A stretch of 64,000 bases of DNA from assembly GCF_009834365.1 (NCBI RefSeq), contig NZ_CP041350.1:1-64000 (forward strand), read 5' to 3'. Position 1 is the stretch's first letter; each line of letters opens with the position of its first letter. This document shows positions 1 through 8,676 of this stretch, piece after piece. The notes beneath the pieces were generated by a model, which saw only the letters and a program-made list of their open reading frames with translations, was not told where the DNA came from and searched no databases. A program made the position numbers and the translations under genes. The stretch comes from Komagataeibacter xylinus. GTDB taxonomy: Bacteria > Pseudomonadota > Alphaproteobacteria > Acetobacterales > Acetobacteraceae.

Positions 1-735
1 GTTCAAGGTCCGCATCATCCAGCACGATGAAGGCGTCTGCTGCCCAAGCTCCATCGTGTCCTCTTCAGCGCCGCACCCGCTTCGGCCGCGACCGTCTGGC
101 CCGCGCGTTCGCTGCCCGTCAGGGCGACGCCACGGATGCGGACATCCTTGATCAGTTCAGCGGACTGGTCATTGTCGAGGAAGATGTTGGTATAGACGCC
201 GACAGGCGCACCTGCATCGTGAACAGCTTTTCAAAGGCCAGCGCGCATTGCGGCACGTTGGGCGCGTGCTTGGCGATGACCACGTTACCCGCCATCAGGT
301 TCGGCCCGCTACGCGAGCCAACTGATAGTAGGGGAAGTTCCATGGCTCGATGCAGTAGATCAGGCCAAGCGGCTGGTTGATGATCTTTGCGTGGCCTTCC
401 TTGACCTTCAGATGCGTGGGGGCGAGGAATTCTGCCGCGCCATCGGCATAGAAGGACAGGATATCGGCGGTAATGTCGATTTCTTCCAGCGCGTCAGGCA
501 GCGCCTTGCCCATTTCGGTCGCGATCAGGCGCGCATGCGCCACCCGGTCGCGGCGCAGCAGGGCGGCGGCCTTTGACATGATGACCTTGCGGGCTGCGAT
601 GTCGCGCTTTTTCCAGTCGGTCTTCCACACATGGTCCGCGCGATCCACAATCGCCTTCATCTGTGCGGCGGTATGCAGTTCAAACGTGCGTTCCACGGTT
701 TCCGTGGTCGGGTTGAGGGTCTGGTAAAAACTCAT
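1..735 (-). pseudogene. NAD(P)-dependent aldehyde dehydrogenase (succinate-semialdehyde type), N-terminal part, frameshifted
   Basis: The ATG at 735 opens a protein starting MSFYQTLNPTTE, which runs through the conserved aldehyde dehydrogenase N-domain (IEPWNFPYYQLAR) and then stops near 295. The family sequence continues in other frames: PNLMAGNVVIAKHAPNVP, then a region ending in the ELGG catalytic-glutamate motif at the window edge. Restoring one base near 303 (a GG that should be GGG) and one near 217 repairs most of the frame; at least one more lesion lies at 45-60. The family oxidises an aldehyde such as succinate semialdehyde with NAD(P)+. The gene lies just downstream of the Old Yellow Enzyme gene on the same strand. 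Several closely spaced single-base losses suggest poor consensus near the contig edge, though true decay is not excluded. The C-terminus lies outside the window. Confidence 0.75.
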
Positions 736-751
736 TGGTCCGTTTCCCTGT

Positions 752-1875
752 TTATTGATTGTGGAAAGGATAGTCGGTGTAGCCATGTGCGCTGCCGCCA
801 TACATCGTCGCCGGGTCCAGCAGATTGAGCGGCCAGTTATGTTCCAGCCGCGCAGGCAGATCCGGATTGGCGATGAACTTCCGGCCAAAGCCGATCACGT
901 CCGTCCATCCATGACCCAGCACATGCTGTGCCTTGTGCAGGTCGTACCGGCCTGCGCACAGAATGCGGCCGCCAAAGATGTCGCGCACGCTGGCGCGGAA
1001 GGCATCCGGCATTTCGGGCGCATTGTCCCAGTCAGCCTCGGCCAGCGAGACATAGGCGATGCCTGCCTCTGCCAGCACGCGCACGGCTTGCGTGTAGGTC
1101 TCCGCCGGGTTGTCTTCCAGCAGGCCGAGATACACGCGCTCTTCCGCGGTCGTGCCGAACAGCGGGGAAAACCGCACGCCCAGCCTGTCAGGCGTGACCA
1201 CGGCGGAGACGGCCTCGACCACTTCACGCAGGAAGCGCAGGCGATTGGACAGACTACCGCCATAGGCATCGGTGCGGAAATTGGCCCGTTCGGATAGGAA
1301 CTGGTTGATCAGGTAGCCATTGGCGGCGTGGATTTCCACTCCATCGAACCCGGCAGACAGCGCATTACGTGCTGCCTGTGCATACATCTCCACCATTGCA
1401 TGGATTTCAGGAACGGTCAGCGCGCGCGGCATGTCGGGCGGCACCAGCTTTCCCGTGCCCGGCCCCGTGGGGATGAACACGTTGACACCCGTTGCGGCCA
1501 CGGCGGACGGGCGATCGGTGCCTCATGACCGGGCTGCAATGCCCGGTGGGACACGCGGCCAACATGCCACAACTGTGCGAAGATGGGTCGCCGCTTTGCG
1601 TGTACCGCATCGGTGACCAGTTTCCAGCCCGCGACCTGTTCAGGGGAGTAGATGCCCGGTGTCCAGGCATAGCCCTGTCCGCGGGGTTCGATCTGCGTGC
1701 CTTCGGTAATCAGGAAACCCGCCTGAGTGCGCTGCGCGTAATACTCGGCCATCAGCGCGTTGGGAATATCGCCGGGCTGGGTGCTGCGGCAGCGTGTCAG
1801 CGGTGGCAGGAAGATCCGGTTTTCAAGCGACAGGTCGCCCAGCCGCATAGGCCCGAATAAAGAAGATGAAGACAT
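752..1875 (-). CDS. Old Yellow Enzyme family alkene reductase (NemA/XenA-like), one frameshift
   Basis: Two overlapping frames make one FMN-dependent ene-reductase. The upstream frame starts MSSSSLFGPMRLG and carries QLWHVGR; the downstream frame carries the FMN/substrate motifs GVEIHAANGYLINQFL and DAYGGSLSNR and ends YTDYPFHNQ. Adding one G to the GGG at 1509-1511 joins them in frame, giving about 375 residues, the normal family length. The enzyme reduces activated C=C bonds (N-ethylmaleimide, quinones, nitro-compounds) with NAD(P)H. It is divergent from an HxlR-type regulator at 1991, the usual arrangement for electrophile-inducible ene-reductases, and lies 17 bp upstream of the aldehyde dehydrogenase, so the two probably form an operon. 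I treat the break as a probable sequence error. Confidence 0.85.
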
Positions 1876-1990
1876 GATCAACCCTGTTTACAAATGCAGG
1901 CCATCCGTCCGGCCCGCATGTAAACATTGACCCAGCCAGCGGCGTGCGCAAGAACGCACATAAACCGCCACTAGTGTCAGGAATGATACC

Positions 1991-2352
1991 ATGCCCCGCA
2001 TCCGTCATACCACGCTGGCCTGCAGTCCCGGCTGCACGGTGGAAGCTACGCTCGAACTGTTTGGGGTAAGTGGAAGGCGCTGATTCTGTACCACCTGTTC
2101 GAGGACGGGGTGCTGCGGTTCGGCGAACTGCGCCGCCGCCTGCCCAACGTCACACAGCGGATGCTGACCAATCAGTTGCGCGAACTCGAGGCGGACGGGC
2201 TGGTGTCACGCACCGTCTTCCCCGAGGTGCCCCCGCATGTGGAATACGCCCTGACCGATCTGGGAAAGACGCTGAAGCCGGTCATTCAGGCGCTCAAAAC
2301 GTGGGGAGATCGCTATGCGCATTCTGTCCAGCGGAACAAAGCTGCTGATTGA
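1991..2352 (+). CDS. HxlR-family winged-helix regulator, one frameshift
   Basis: The reading frame from ATG 1991 gives MPRIRHTTLACSPGC... up to LELFG and then terminates. The continuation (KWKALILYHLFEDGVLRFGE, then RRRLPNVTQRMLTNQLRELE) is in another frame. Adding one G to the GGGG at 2063-2066 restores LELFGGKWKALILY, the typical HxlR core, and a protein of about 120 residues. HxlR proteins are dimeric winged-helix regulators. The cysteine near residue 11 (LACSPGC) matches the N-terminal sensing cysteine of the YodB/QorR type. The gene is divergent from the Old Yellow Enzyme gene, which it probably controls in response to electrophiles (inference). Confidence 0.8.
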
Positions 2353-2619
2353 GATTGGCTGCGAATATTTGCAGAAATCAAGGAGACGGCTGGCTTCATT
2401 TTCCTCGCGATGGAATAATCCATCATCAGACAGCCCGAGATTCCGGGAAATACGATATTTGATGATTATTCATCGCCGAAGTATTGATCGCCTTCAGGAC
2501 GTGAGCAGACAGAGACTGGACATTGCCGGTTCATTCGGTCGCGACTTGGCTGATTGCCGCCATAAGAAATGCCTGATGGTGGGGGACGCGCTATTCCATA
2601 TTCCGGAAAAAGCGCTGTT
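2353..2619. other. Intergenic, no gene recognised
   Basis: About 270 bases between the end of the HxlR gene and the end of the convergent secreted hydrolase. Short open frames exist but have no recognisable protein features. I see no convincing terminator hairpin with a T-run. Confidence 0.4.
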
Positions 2620-3471
2620 CTATTTCAAGGAAGCAGTCCTGATCGTGGCCTCCAGCCAAGCACTAATGCGGGTAATGACCTCTGCCTCAATGCCAAAATA
2701 GCCGTGTGGCGTAAGCGAACCACAGTTCTTTTCAGACCGGGTTGTACCGCCTGCCACCATTAACACGGTGACTTCACGACTGCCTGTCATGGCTGCGCCA
2801 ATTCGCTTTGCGTCCTGTGGCGGGGCAACATTGCATCGGTCATCGCGATTGGCGACAACGAGAACAGGCGCCTGCACCTTCTCTGGATGGGCGCTGAAAA
2901 CGGTTTCCCCGCTGACGCCCATAACGGATACCGATTCAGTCAGCACGACACCGGCAATATCCCCTGAAGCGGCATGGGCCGCGCCATTGACGGCTGCAAT
3001 GGCGCCCTGGCTTGTACCAAGTAGAAAAACAGGCCCTGAGTCCTGTCTATGCACGAAAGCGATGATATCCTCGATAAGTTGGGCATAACGCGCGGAACTA
3101 CGCTGCCCTCGAAGATTGCGGTGACCAACTGTGTCCGGAATGAGAACCGCATAGCCGCGCTTGTTCCATGCCTTGCGCGTTCGCACGACGAAGTTGTCAC
3201 CATGCCGGATGCGCCCGTCCTGCCCGAGGCCGATGTCACCTATGCCGCCCGGGAACATGATGATCGTTGCCTGTGGCCGGGCCGGAGAACCGAAGACGGC
3301 CCTGATAGACCCGCCAGCATTGAGAGGGATATTCATGACACGTTCATTGATACCCGGATCTACGATATTGGCAGTGATCCCCGGGGCAATGTGGTCGCTG
3401 GCATAAGCCACTATTGGCAGGAGCGCGCAGGCAGTCACCACGATCATCGTGCAGTGCAGGTATTTTGACAT
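2620..3471 (-). CDS. Exported alpha/beta-hydrolase fold protein
   Basis: A 283-residue protein starting MSKYLHCTMIVVTACALLP, a short positively charged start and hydrophobic stretch ending around AYA-S, so a Sec signal peptide is likely. A start nine codons upstream (3498) would add residues before the signal, so I prefer 3471. The mature part has the alpha/beta-hydrolase layout: IIMFPGGIGD (oxyanion region), nucleophile elbow GTSQG with Ser about 154, ANRDDRCN (acid) and a C-terminal TPHGYFG (histidine). It is probably a periplasmic esterase or hydrolase; the substrate is unknown. It is a single-gene unit, transcribed away from the SDR gene's end. Confidence 0.75.
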   Translation of the reverse strand: MSKYLHCTMIVVTACALLPIVAYASDHIAPGITANIVDPGINERVMNIPLNAGGSIRAVFGSPARPQATIIMFPGGIGDIGLGQDGRIRHGDNFVVRTRKAWNKRGYAVLIPDTVGHRNLRGQRSSARYAQLIEDIIAFVHRQDSGPVFLLGTSQGAIAAVNGAAHAASGDIAGVVLTESVSVMGVSGETVFSAHPEKVQAPVLVVANRDDRCNVAPPQDAKRIGAAMTGSREVTVLMVAGGTTRSEKNCGSLTPHGYFGIEAEVITRISAWLEATIRTASLK

Positions 3472-3605
3472 GGGCCTATGGAGACTGGTTATGATCATCT
3501 CATCCTGTGTCCGGGCCCACTATCGCTCATCGCCCGAAGACCAGACGTGGTCTCCGAGGCGCTTCGTATATCACTGTGGCGTTCCATTTGTGGAATGGCC
3601 AGCCT

Positions 3606-4367
3606 TCAGATGGCCTGACCGCCGGAGACTTCGATCCGCTGCGCGTTGACCCAGCGATTATCCTCGGACAGGAGCGAGGCGATCATCGGGCCGATATCAT
3701 CGGGAAGTCCGGGACGCCCAAGTGCGGTGATCTCCGCGATATGACGGGCAATGTCCGGATTGTCCCGCACCATGCCCCCCGAGAAATCCGTCTGGATGGC
3801 ACCCGGCGCTACCGTATTGACGGCAATGCGGCGTGGGCCGAGTTCCTTGGCCATGTAGTGCGTCATGACTTCCACCGCACCCTTCATGGCCGCGTAGGCA
3901 ACCCTGCCGGGATAGGCGAAGCGTGTCAGGCCCGATGAGATGTTCACGATCCGGCCACCATCCGCAATCAGCGGCAGCAGGGTCTGCGTCAGGAAGAACG
4001 GCCCTTTGGCGTGAACGCGGTAGGCGGCGTCGAAATCCTCTTCCGTCACTTCGCCAAACAGCCCCTCATGGGACGTGCCGGCCATGTTGACCAGATAATT
4101 GAAACGCTCTGCTCCCCATTCGCCCAGCACCCGCCGGACTTCGTCGGCAAAGGCAGGAAAGGCGTGCGTGTCACCGGTGTCAAGTTGCAGGGCCACCGCG
4201 CGGGCGCCGCTGCGCCGGACATTCTCAACCACCTCATCGGCTGCGGATCTGTTGGTGTGGTAGGTGAAGATGGACGAGACGCCGCGTCGGGCGAGGGCCT
4301 CAACGGTGGCGCGGCCCAGTCCACGGCTTCCGCCGGTGACGATGGCAATGGTGTTTGTTGCAGGCAT
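3606..4367 (-). CDS. SDR-family NAD(P)-dependent oxidoreductase
   Basis: A 253-residue classical short-chain dehydrogenase. It has the cofactor motif TGGSRGLG at residues 11-18, the structural NMAG (NNAG variant), the catalytic serine in VNISSG, the YAAMK (YxxxK) pair and a C-terminal GGQAI. The start at 4367 (MPATNTIAIVTGG) puts the Rossmann motif at the usual distance; an upstream ATG at 4394 would add nine residues. It is divergent from the LysR-type gene at 4469 with about 100 bases between, so that regulator probably controls it. The substrate cannot be told from sequence. Confidence 0.88.
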   Translation of the reverse strand: MPATNTIAIVTGGSRGLGRATVEALARRGVSSIFTYHTNRSAADEVVENVRRSGARAVALQLDTGDTHAFPAFADEVRRVLGEWGAERFNYLVNMAGTSHEGLFGEVTEEDFDAAYRVHAKGPFFLTQTLLPLIADGGRIVNISSGLTRFAYPGRVAYAAMKGAVEVMTHYMAKELGPRRIAVNTVAPGAIQTDFSGGMVRDNPDIARHIAEITALGRPGLPDDIGPMIASLLSEDNRWVNAQRIEVSGGQAI

Positions 4368-4468
4368 AGGAATCTCCAACTGGTGAGGGACCAATCTTGG
4401 TCACACCATCGGCCGTTCGATAAGACAGCACTTTCGGTCAGCATTGTTTTGCGGCATGGAATAATCCC

Positions 4469-5371
4469 ATGGACAGGCTTGCCACACTCGACCTCTTCGT
4501 CCGCATTGTTGACCGCAGCAGCTTCAGCGCCGCGGCAGCCGATTGCGGCGTCTCCCGCCCGGTTGCGACCGCTGCGATCAAGGCGCTGGAGCAAAGGCTC
4601 GGCACCCGACTGCTGCAACGCTCCACCCGCCACGTCAGGCCTACCGAGGAAGGCGCCGCCTATTATCGCCGGTGTGTGGCGATCCTGGCGGACCTTGAAG
4701 ATGCCGATCGTGGTGCGAGTGGGGCTGTAGCCGGTCTGTTGCGCGCTGACGTCATTGGCCGTCTGGCGCGCATGATCCTGCTGCCAGCGCTGCCGGCCTT
4801 CCTTGCGCGCCATCCGGCGCTAACCGTTCATCTTGGCGAGGGCGAACGGTTTGTCGATCTGGTGCGCGAAGGGGTGGATTGCGTGGTCCGGACCGGAACC
4901 CTGCCGGATAGCGACATGATCGCCCGGCCGCTGGGCGTGATGGAAGAGGTGACGGTCGCCAGCCCGAACTATCTGGCGCGGCACGGAACGCCTGCCTCCC
5001 CCGACGATCTGCAGGGGCATCAGATGATCGGCTTCGTATCCTCACGCACCGGCCAGCCCCTGCCACTGGAGTTTACGCGCGGAGATGAAGTGATCGAGGT
5101 CTCGCTTCCCGCACGCCTGCTGGTCGGCGGCGTTGATACCTATGCCGAAGCGGCCAGGCTTGGCTTTGGCCTTGTGCAGGTTCCGCGCTATGGCTTTGAG
5201 GATGACCTTGCAAATGGCACACTGATTGAAGTCTTCCCTGATTTCCCACCCACGCCAACGCCGGTTTCTGTGCTTTATCCGAGCAACAGGCAGCTTTCCC
5301 CGCGTGTACGGGTGTTCGTGGATTGGTTGGTGGAAATTATTGGCCCGCGACTTCATCGACAATGCGCGTAA
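4469..5371 (+). CDS. LysR-family transcriptional regulator
   Basis: A 300-residue LTTR. The N-terminal winged helix-turn-helix is clear (LDLFVRIVDRSSFSAAAADCGVSRP, then LEQRLGTRLLQRSTR). The C-terminal periplasmic-binding-like effector domain includes GVDCVVRTGTLPDSDMIARPLG, typical of the CrgA/AaeR-like branch in which members often control a divergent oxidoreductase. The divergent SDR at 3606-4367 is the obvious target. It ends seven bases before the convergent end of the AEC transporter gene. Confidence 0.9.
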   Translation: MDRLATLDLFVRIVDRSSFSAAAADCGVSRPVATAAIKALEQRLGTRLLQRSTRHVRPTEEGAAYYRRCVAILADLEDADRGASGAVAGLLRADVIGRLARMILLPALPAFLARHPALTVHLGEGERFVDLVREGVDCVVRTGTLPDSDMIARPLGVMEEVTVASPNYLARHGTPASPDDLQGHQMIGFVSSRTGQPLPLEFTRGDEVIEVSLPARLLVGGVDTYAEAARLGFGLVQVPRYGFEDDLANGTLIEVFPDFPPTPTPVSVLYPSNRQLSPRVRVFVDWLVEIIGPRLHRQCA

Positions 5372-5377
5372 GCGTCC

Positions 5378-6319
5378 CTATGCGGGTGCAAAGGCGAGAT
5401 AGAGCGAGATTGTTGCAATCGAGAACACGGTGGAGGCGAGGACGACACGTCCGGTAAGGGCAGCTTCCCGGTCATAGAATTCCGCCAGCATGAACGAGCC
5501 GGTTCCTGTCGGGAGTGCGGCAAGAAGCACGGCAATATGTGTCATTGCTGGCGGCAAATGCAGCACGGGCGCTGCGATGATCCATGTAACCAGAGGCTGG
5601 GCGATCAGCTTCAGGCCGACAAGAATGGCAGCAGTCGACGGGCGTGCAGACGCAGCACCGGCCGAATTTCCGGCAAGGAACAGACCGAGGGCGATCAGGG
5701 CGCAGGGGGATGCAGCCCCGCCGAGAAGCTTCAGGAAGGCATGAACCGGTTCCGGCAGGTGGCCACCGGATACCATGACAAGGCCACCAAGTGCTGGCGC
5801 CACCAGCAAAGGATTTTTCACCAGCGAAAAGAGCGTTTTCGCAACGATGTCGCGCGGTCGTGCTTCGGTCTGCAGTCCGGCCTCGATCAGAACAATCGCT
5901 ATGACAAACAGCACACAGACCGTTACGATCGTGGCGATGAGCGTCGGCGCCATGCCGGTAACGCCGACAAGAGACAGGACAAGCGGGAAACCGACGAACC
6001 CTGTATTGGCATAGCTCGCGTTCAGTCCGTCAATGGCGGCATCGGCAAGATGATGTCCCGTCGACACCCGCCACCACAGCGTCCCGGCAAACACGATAAA
6101 ACAGCCGAGCGTGAACGCCGCAATGAATCCCGGCTCCCACAGATCGGTCATTTTTGCATTCGCCACGATGTCGAATAGCACCGCGGGCAACGCAAGATAG
6201 ACTACGAGCCGATTGACCTCGCGCGTGGCATTGGGACCCAGCGCACCCGATTTGCGTGCGATCCATCCGGTGAGGATGAGGGCAAAGATAGGCAGGACGA
6301 TCAGCAGATTGTTCAGCAT
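5378..6319 (-). CDS. AEC-family (auxin efflux carrier-like) transporter
   Basis: A 313-residue hydrophobic protein with about ten predicted membrane spans, starting MLNNLLIVLPIFALILTGW. It has the AEC-type two-fold repeat pattern, including LNASYANTGFVGFPL in the first half and the LPTGTGSFMLAEFY region in the second. Bacterial AEC proteins export or exchange organic anions such as malate; the substrate here is unknown. The gene is divergent from the LysR gene at 6419 with about 100 bases between, suggesting that regulator controls it. Confidence 0.88.
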   Translation of the reverse strand: MLNNLLIVLPIFALILTGWIARKSGALGPNATREVNRLVVYLALPAVLFDIVANAKMTDLWEPGFIAAFTLGCFIVFAGTLWWRVSTGHHLADAAIDGLNASYANTGFVGFPLVLSLVGVTGMAPTLIATIVTVCVLFVIAIVLIEAGLQTEARPRDIVAKTLFSLVKNPLLVAPALGGLVMVSGGHLPEPVHAFLKLLGGAASPCALIALGLFLAGNSAGAASARPSTAAILVGLKLIAQPLVTWIIAAPVLHLPPAMTHIAVLLAALPTGTGSFMLAEFYDREAALTGRVVLASTVFSIATISLYLAFAPA

Positions 6320-6418
6320 CAGGGATCTCGGGCGGTCAGCAAAAGCGTGACGCTACCGGACGCTATTGATATAATCCAATGCTCATATGGTTCACGATTA
6401 ATGCTGTCAGGGTATCAG

Positions 6419-7306
6419 ATGGACACGCGGCATATGCGGTATTTCATGGCTCTGGCGGAGACGCTTCATTTCGGTCGGGCCGCCGAGCGGATGAACATGA
6501 GCCAGCCGCCGTTCAGCCGCCAGATTGCGATGATCGAGCGCACGTTGGGCGTGAAGCTGTTTGAACGAAACTCGCGCAACGTGGCGCTGACCCCGGCCGG
6601 GGAACACTTCATGAAAGACTGCCGAAACGTGCTGGGGCAGTTTGAGGACGCCTGTCGTGATGTCAGGCTGGTCGCCAGCGGCATGAAAGGCGAGATGCGG
6701 TTTGGATTCATGATGCATGCCGCCCACAGTGTCGTGCCGCAACTCGTGCAGCTTTATGCAGAGGCGAGGCCGGACGTCCGCCTTGTGCTTGATGAACGCA
6801 CGCCGACAGAAATCGATGAGATGCTGGTGGCTGGAACACTGGATGCCGCCGTAACATTTGACTGCGGATATGCGCCACACCTGCAGACCGTGCTGCTGGC
6901 CAGGGAACGGTTACGCATCATCATGCAAAAGGACCATCCCCTTGCCACGACCGGGCAGATTGGTCCTGAGGGACTCCGCGAGGAGAAGATCATCGCGGCA
7001 CCTGCCGCGACGGCGCCGGCTCTGCGATCCGCGATCAACAGCTATTTTTCGGCCAGGGGAATTGTCCCGCATGTCGTGCTTGAACCGCGGTTGCAGCACA
7101 CGATCATTCAGCTTGTTGCAAAAGGGTTGGGCGTAGCCCTCATCCCCGCATCGCTGTGTACCGAACTGGGGGCAGGGCTGATATCACGGGCTTTGACAGA
7201 TGCGCCTCAACTTGACGTTGTCCTTCGCGCGCCGATCACTACAAAAAACCCCGCAGTCTCGACATTTATGGAAATCGGTAAATCGATACAACGGGCTTTA
7301 CTCTAA
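6419..7306 (+). CDS. LysR-family transcriptional regulator
   Basis: Starts MDTRHMRYFMALAETLHFGRAAERM at 6419, the canonical LTTR beginning; an upstream in-frame start at 6347 would add 24 unlikely residues. The helix-turn-helix is followed by LFERNSRNVALTPAG and a substrate-binding domain of the BenM/CatM-like type (GFMMHAAHSVVPQLV). Length is 295 residues, typical. It is divergent from the AEC transporter gene, its likely target. Confidence 0.9.
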   Translation: MDTRHMRYFMALAETLHFGRAAERMNMSQPPFSRQIAMIERTLGVKLFERNSRNVALTPAGEHFMKDCRNVLGQFEDACRDVRLVASGMKGEMRFGFMMHAAHSVVPQLVQLYAEARPDVRLVLDERTPTEIDEMLVAGTLDAAVTFDCGYAPHLQTVLLARERLRIIMQKDHPLATTGQIGPEGLREEKIIAAPAATAPALRSAINSYFSARGIVPHVVLEPRLQHTIIQLVAKGLGVALIPASLCTELGAGLISRALTDAPQLDVVLRAPITTKNPAVSTFMEIGKSIQRALL

Positions 7307-7365
7307 ATCCACGAAATCTATGCAGGAAACCAGTTTCCAATATCTTCGCTCTCCATATTCCATCG

Positions 7366-7995
7366 TCATGAATGAAGTAATTTTATGATGTCTTCCGATG
7401 CCAGACCCAGACCAAGCATAATCATGATCACTCCGGATATGTAGCCGGTCACGATGGATGCTCTGGGGCGGCTGCTTAATATTGTCCGCGCGCCAGATCC
7501 GACCATCAGATAGATGGATACGCAGTTTATTGTATGAATGATGCCCAAGATCCCGATCTTTAAAAAAATCGGCCATGATGAACCTGGATTTGTAAACTGG
7601 GGCAGAAGGGTGAGAAAAAACAGAAGAGCCTTTGGGTTCAGGCCACTGATGGCGAACCCTTTGGTAATCCAGCGTCGCGCACCAGTTTCCCGTTCATGTC
7701 CCTCTTTTGGCAAGGGAGGATGACGCAGCAGGGAAATGCCCAGTTTTATGAGATAGGCCGCGCCTGCAAATGTCAGAATGGTGATCGCAAGCGGCATGCT
7801 GGCGACAAGCGCACCGATACCGCCCGCGACTGTTCCGGTAATGGCGATATATCCCAGGAACAGACCGAACACAGCGGGAACGACTGCGGCATGATCACGT
7901 ATTCCGGCAGAAATGACATACGCCCAGTCAGCACCAGGAGTTGCGGCAAGGAGGATGGAGATCGTCCAGAAGGCAAGAAGTGTATGCAAATTCAT
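7366..7995 (-). CDS. LysE/RhtB-family amino-acid exporter
   Basis: A 209-residue membrane protein with about six hydrophobic segments. It has the LysE signature start LLAFWTISILLAATPGADW, then GLFLGY, AAYLIKLG and GFAISGLNPKALLFFLTLLPQF. The family exports basic or neutral amino acids, homoserine or related metabolites across the inner membrane. It is divergent from an Lrp/AsnC regulator gene 190 bases away, the standard arrangement for amino-acid-inducible exporters. Confidence 0.9.
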   Translation of the reverse strand: MNLHTLLAFWTISILLAATPGADWAYVISAGIRDHAAVVPAVFGLFLGYIAITGTVAGGIGALVASMPLAITILTFAGAAYLIKLGISLLRHPPLPKEGHERETGARRWITKGFAISGLNPKALLFFLTLLPQFTNPGSSWPIFLKIGILGIIHTINCVSIYLMVGSGARTILSSRPRASIVTGYISGVIMIMLGLGLASEDIIKLLHS

Positions 7996-8186
7996 CGAAA
8001 ATGCGTCGCTTTACAAGAAAACCCACAGGGATACCAAGGTGTTTTCATGGTCTCCGGTTACGCTCCGGATCGGATGGGAGAGATGGCAGGATAGCGCGGA
8101 CCAGCGGGCATGGGGTTGCGTTTATGCCAATTGAACCATCAATATCTGGCATTCAATTGCGCTAGTGCACTCATTCCTGATATAAG

Positions 8187-8645
8187 ATGCCAATGAAACT
8201 GGATGCGATCGATCGGCGTATTCTTCGTGTTCTTCAGGAAGATGGACGCTGCCCCAACAATGAGCTTGCCAGGCGCGTCGGGCTTTCTCCATCGCCATGC
8301 CTGCGCCGCGTGCGGCTGCTGGAAGAAAGTGGCGTCATCGAGGGGTATGTCGCCGTCGTTGATCCCGCGAAAGCTGGGTTTGGTGTGACGGCTTTTGTCA
8401 GGATATGGCTGACGGGAGAAGACGAGAGACAGTCCGAGCATTTCGTCGAGGAAATTGGGAAGCTTCTGCAGGTGACGGAAGCGCATGTCCTTGCGGGAGA
8501 TTGTGATTTCCTGTTGCGCGTTGTTGCAGAAGACCTTCCAGGACTGAGACGTTTTCAGAGTGAACACCTTGCACGGATCAAAGGCGTGCGGAGTATGAAG
8601 ACCGACATCCCTCTCCTGAAGGTCAAGAACGCAAGCTTTGCATAA
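8187..8645 (+). CDS. Lrp/AsnC-family regulator
   Basis: A 152-residue protein: N-terminal AsnC-type helix-turn-helix (MKLDAIDRRILRVLQEDGR, LARRVGLSPSPCLRRVRLLEE) followed by a RAM/ligand-binding beta-alpha-beta fold (VTEAHVLAGDCDFLLRV). It likely senses an amino acid and regulates the divergent LysE exporter gene at 7366-7995. The 3' end lies about 30 bases before the left end of an IS256 element, so its downstream neighbourhood was changed by transposition. Confidence 0.9.
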   Translation: MPMKLDAIDRRILRVLQEDGRCPNNELARRVGLSPSPCLRRVRLLEESGVIEGYVAVVDPAKAGFGVTAFVRIWLTGEDERQSEHFVEEIGKLLQVTEAHVLAGDCDFLLRVVAEDLPGLRRFQSEHLARIKGVRSMKTDIPLLKVKNASFA

Positions 8646-8676
8646 GATATCTCACCCATCATGCTGGAGATGATGA

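Noticed and set aside
2315..2701. A 128-residue plus-strand open frame after the HxlR gene
   Set aside because: Overlaps the HxlR end and the hydrolase end in other frames and shows no family features.
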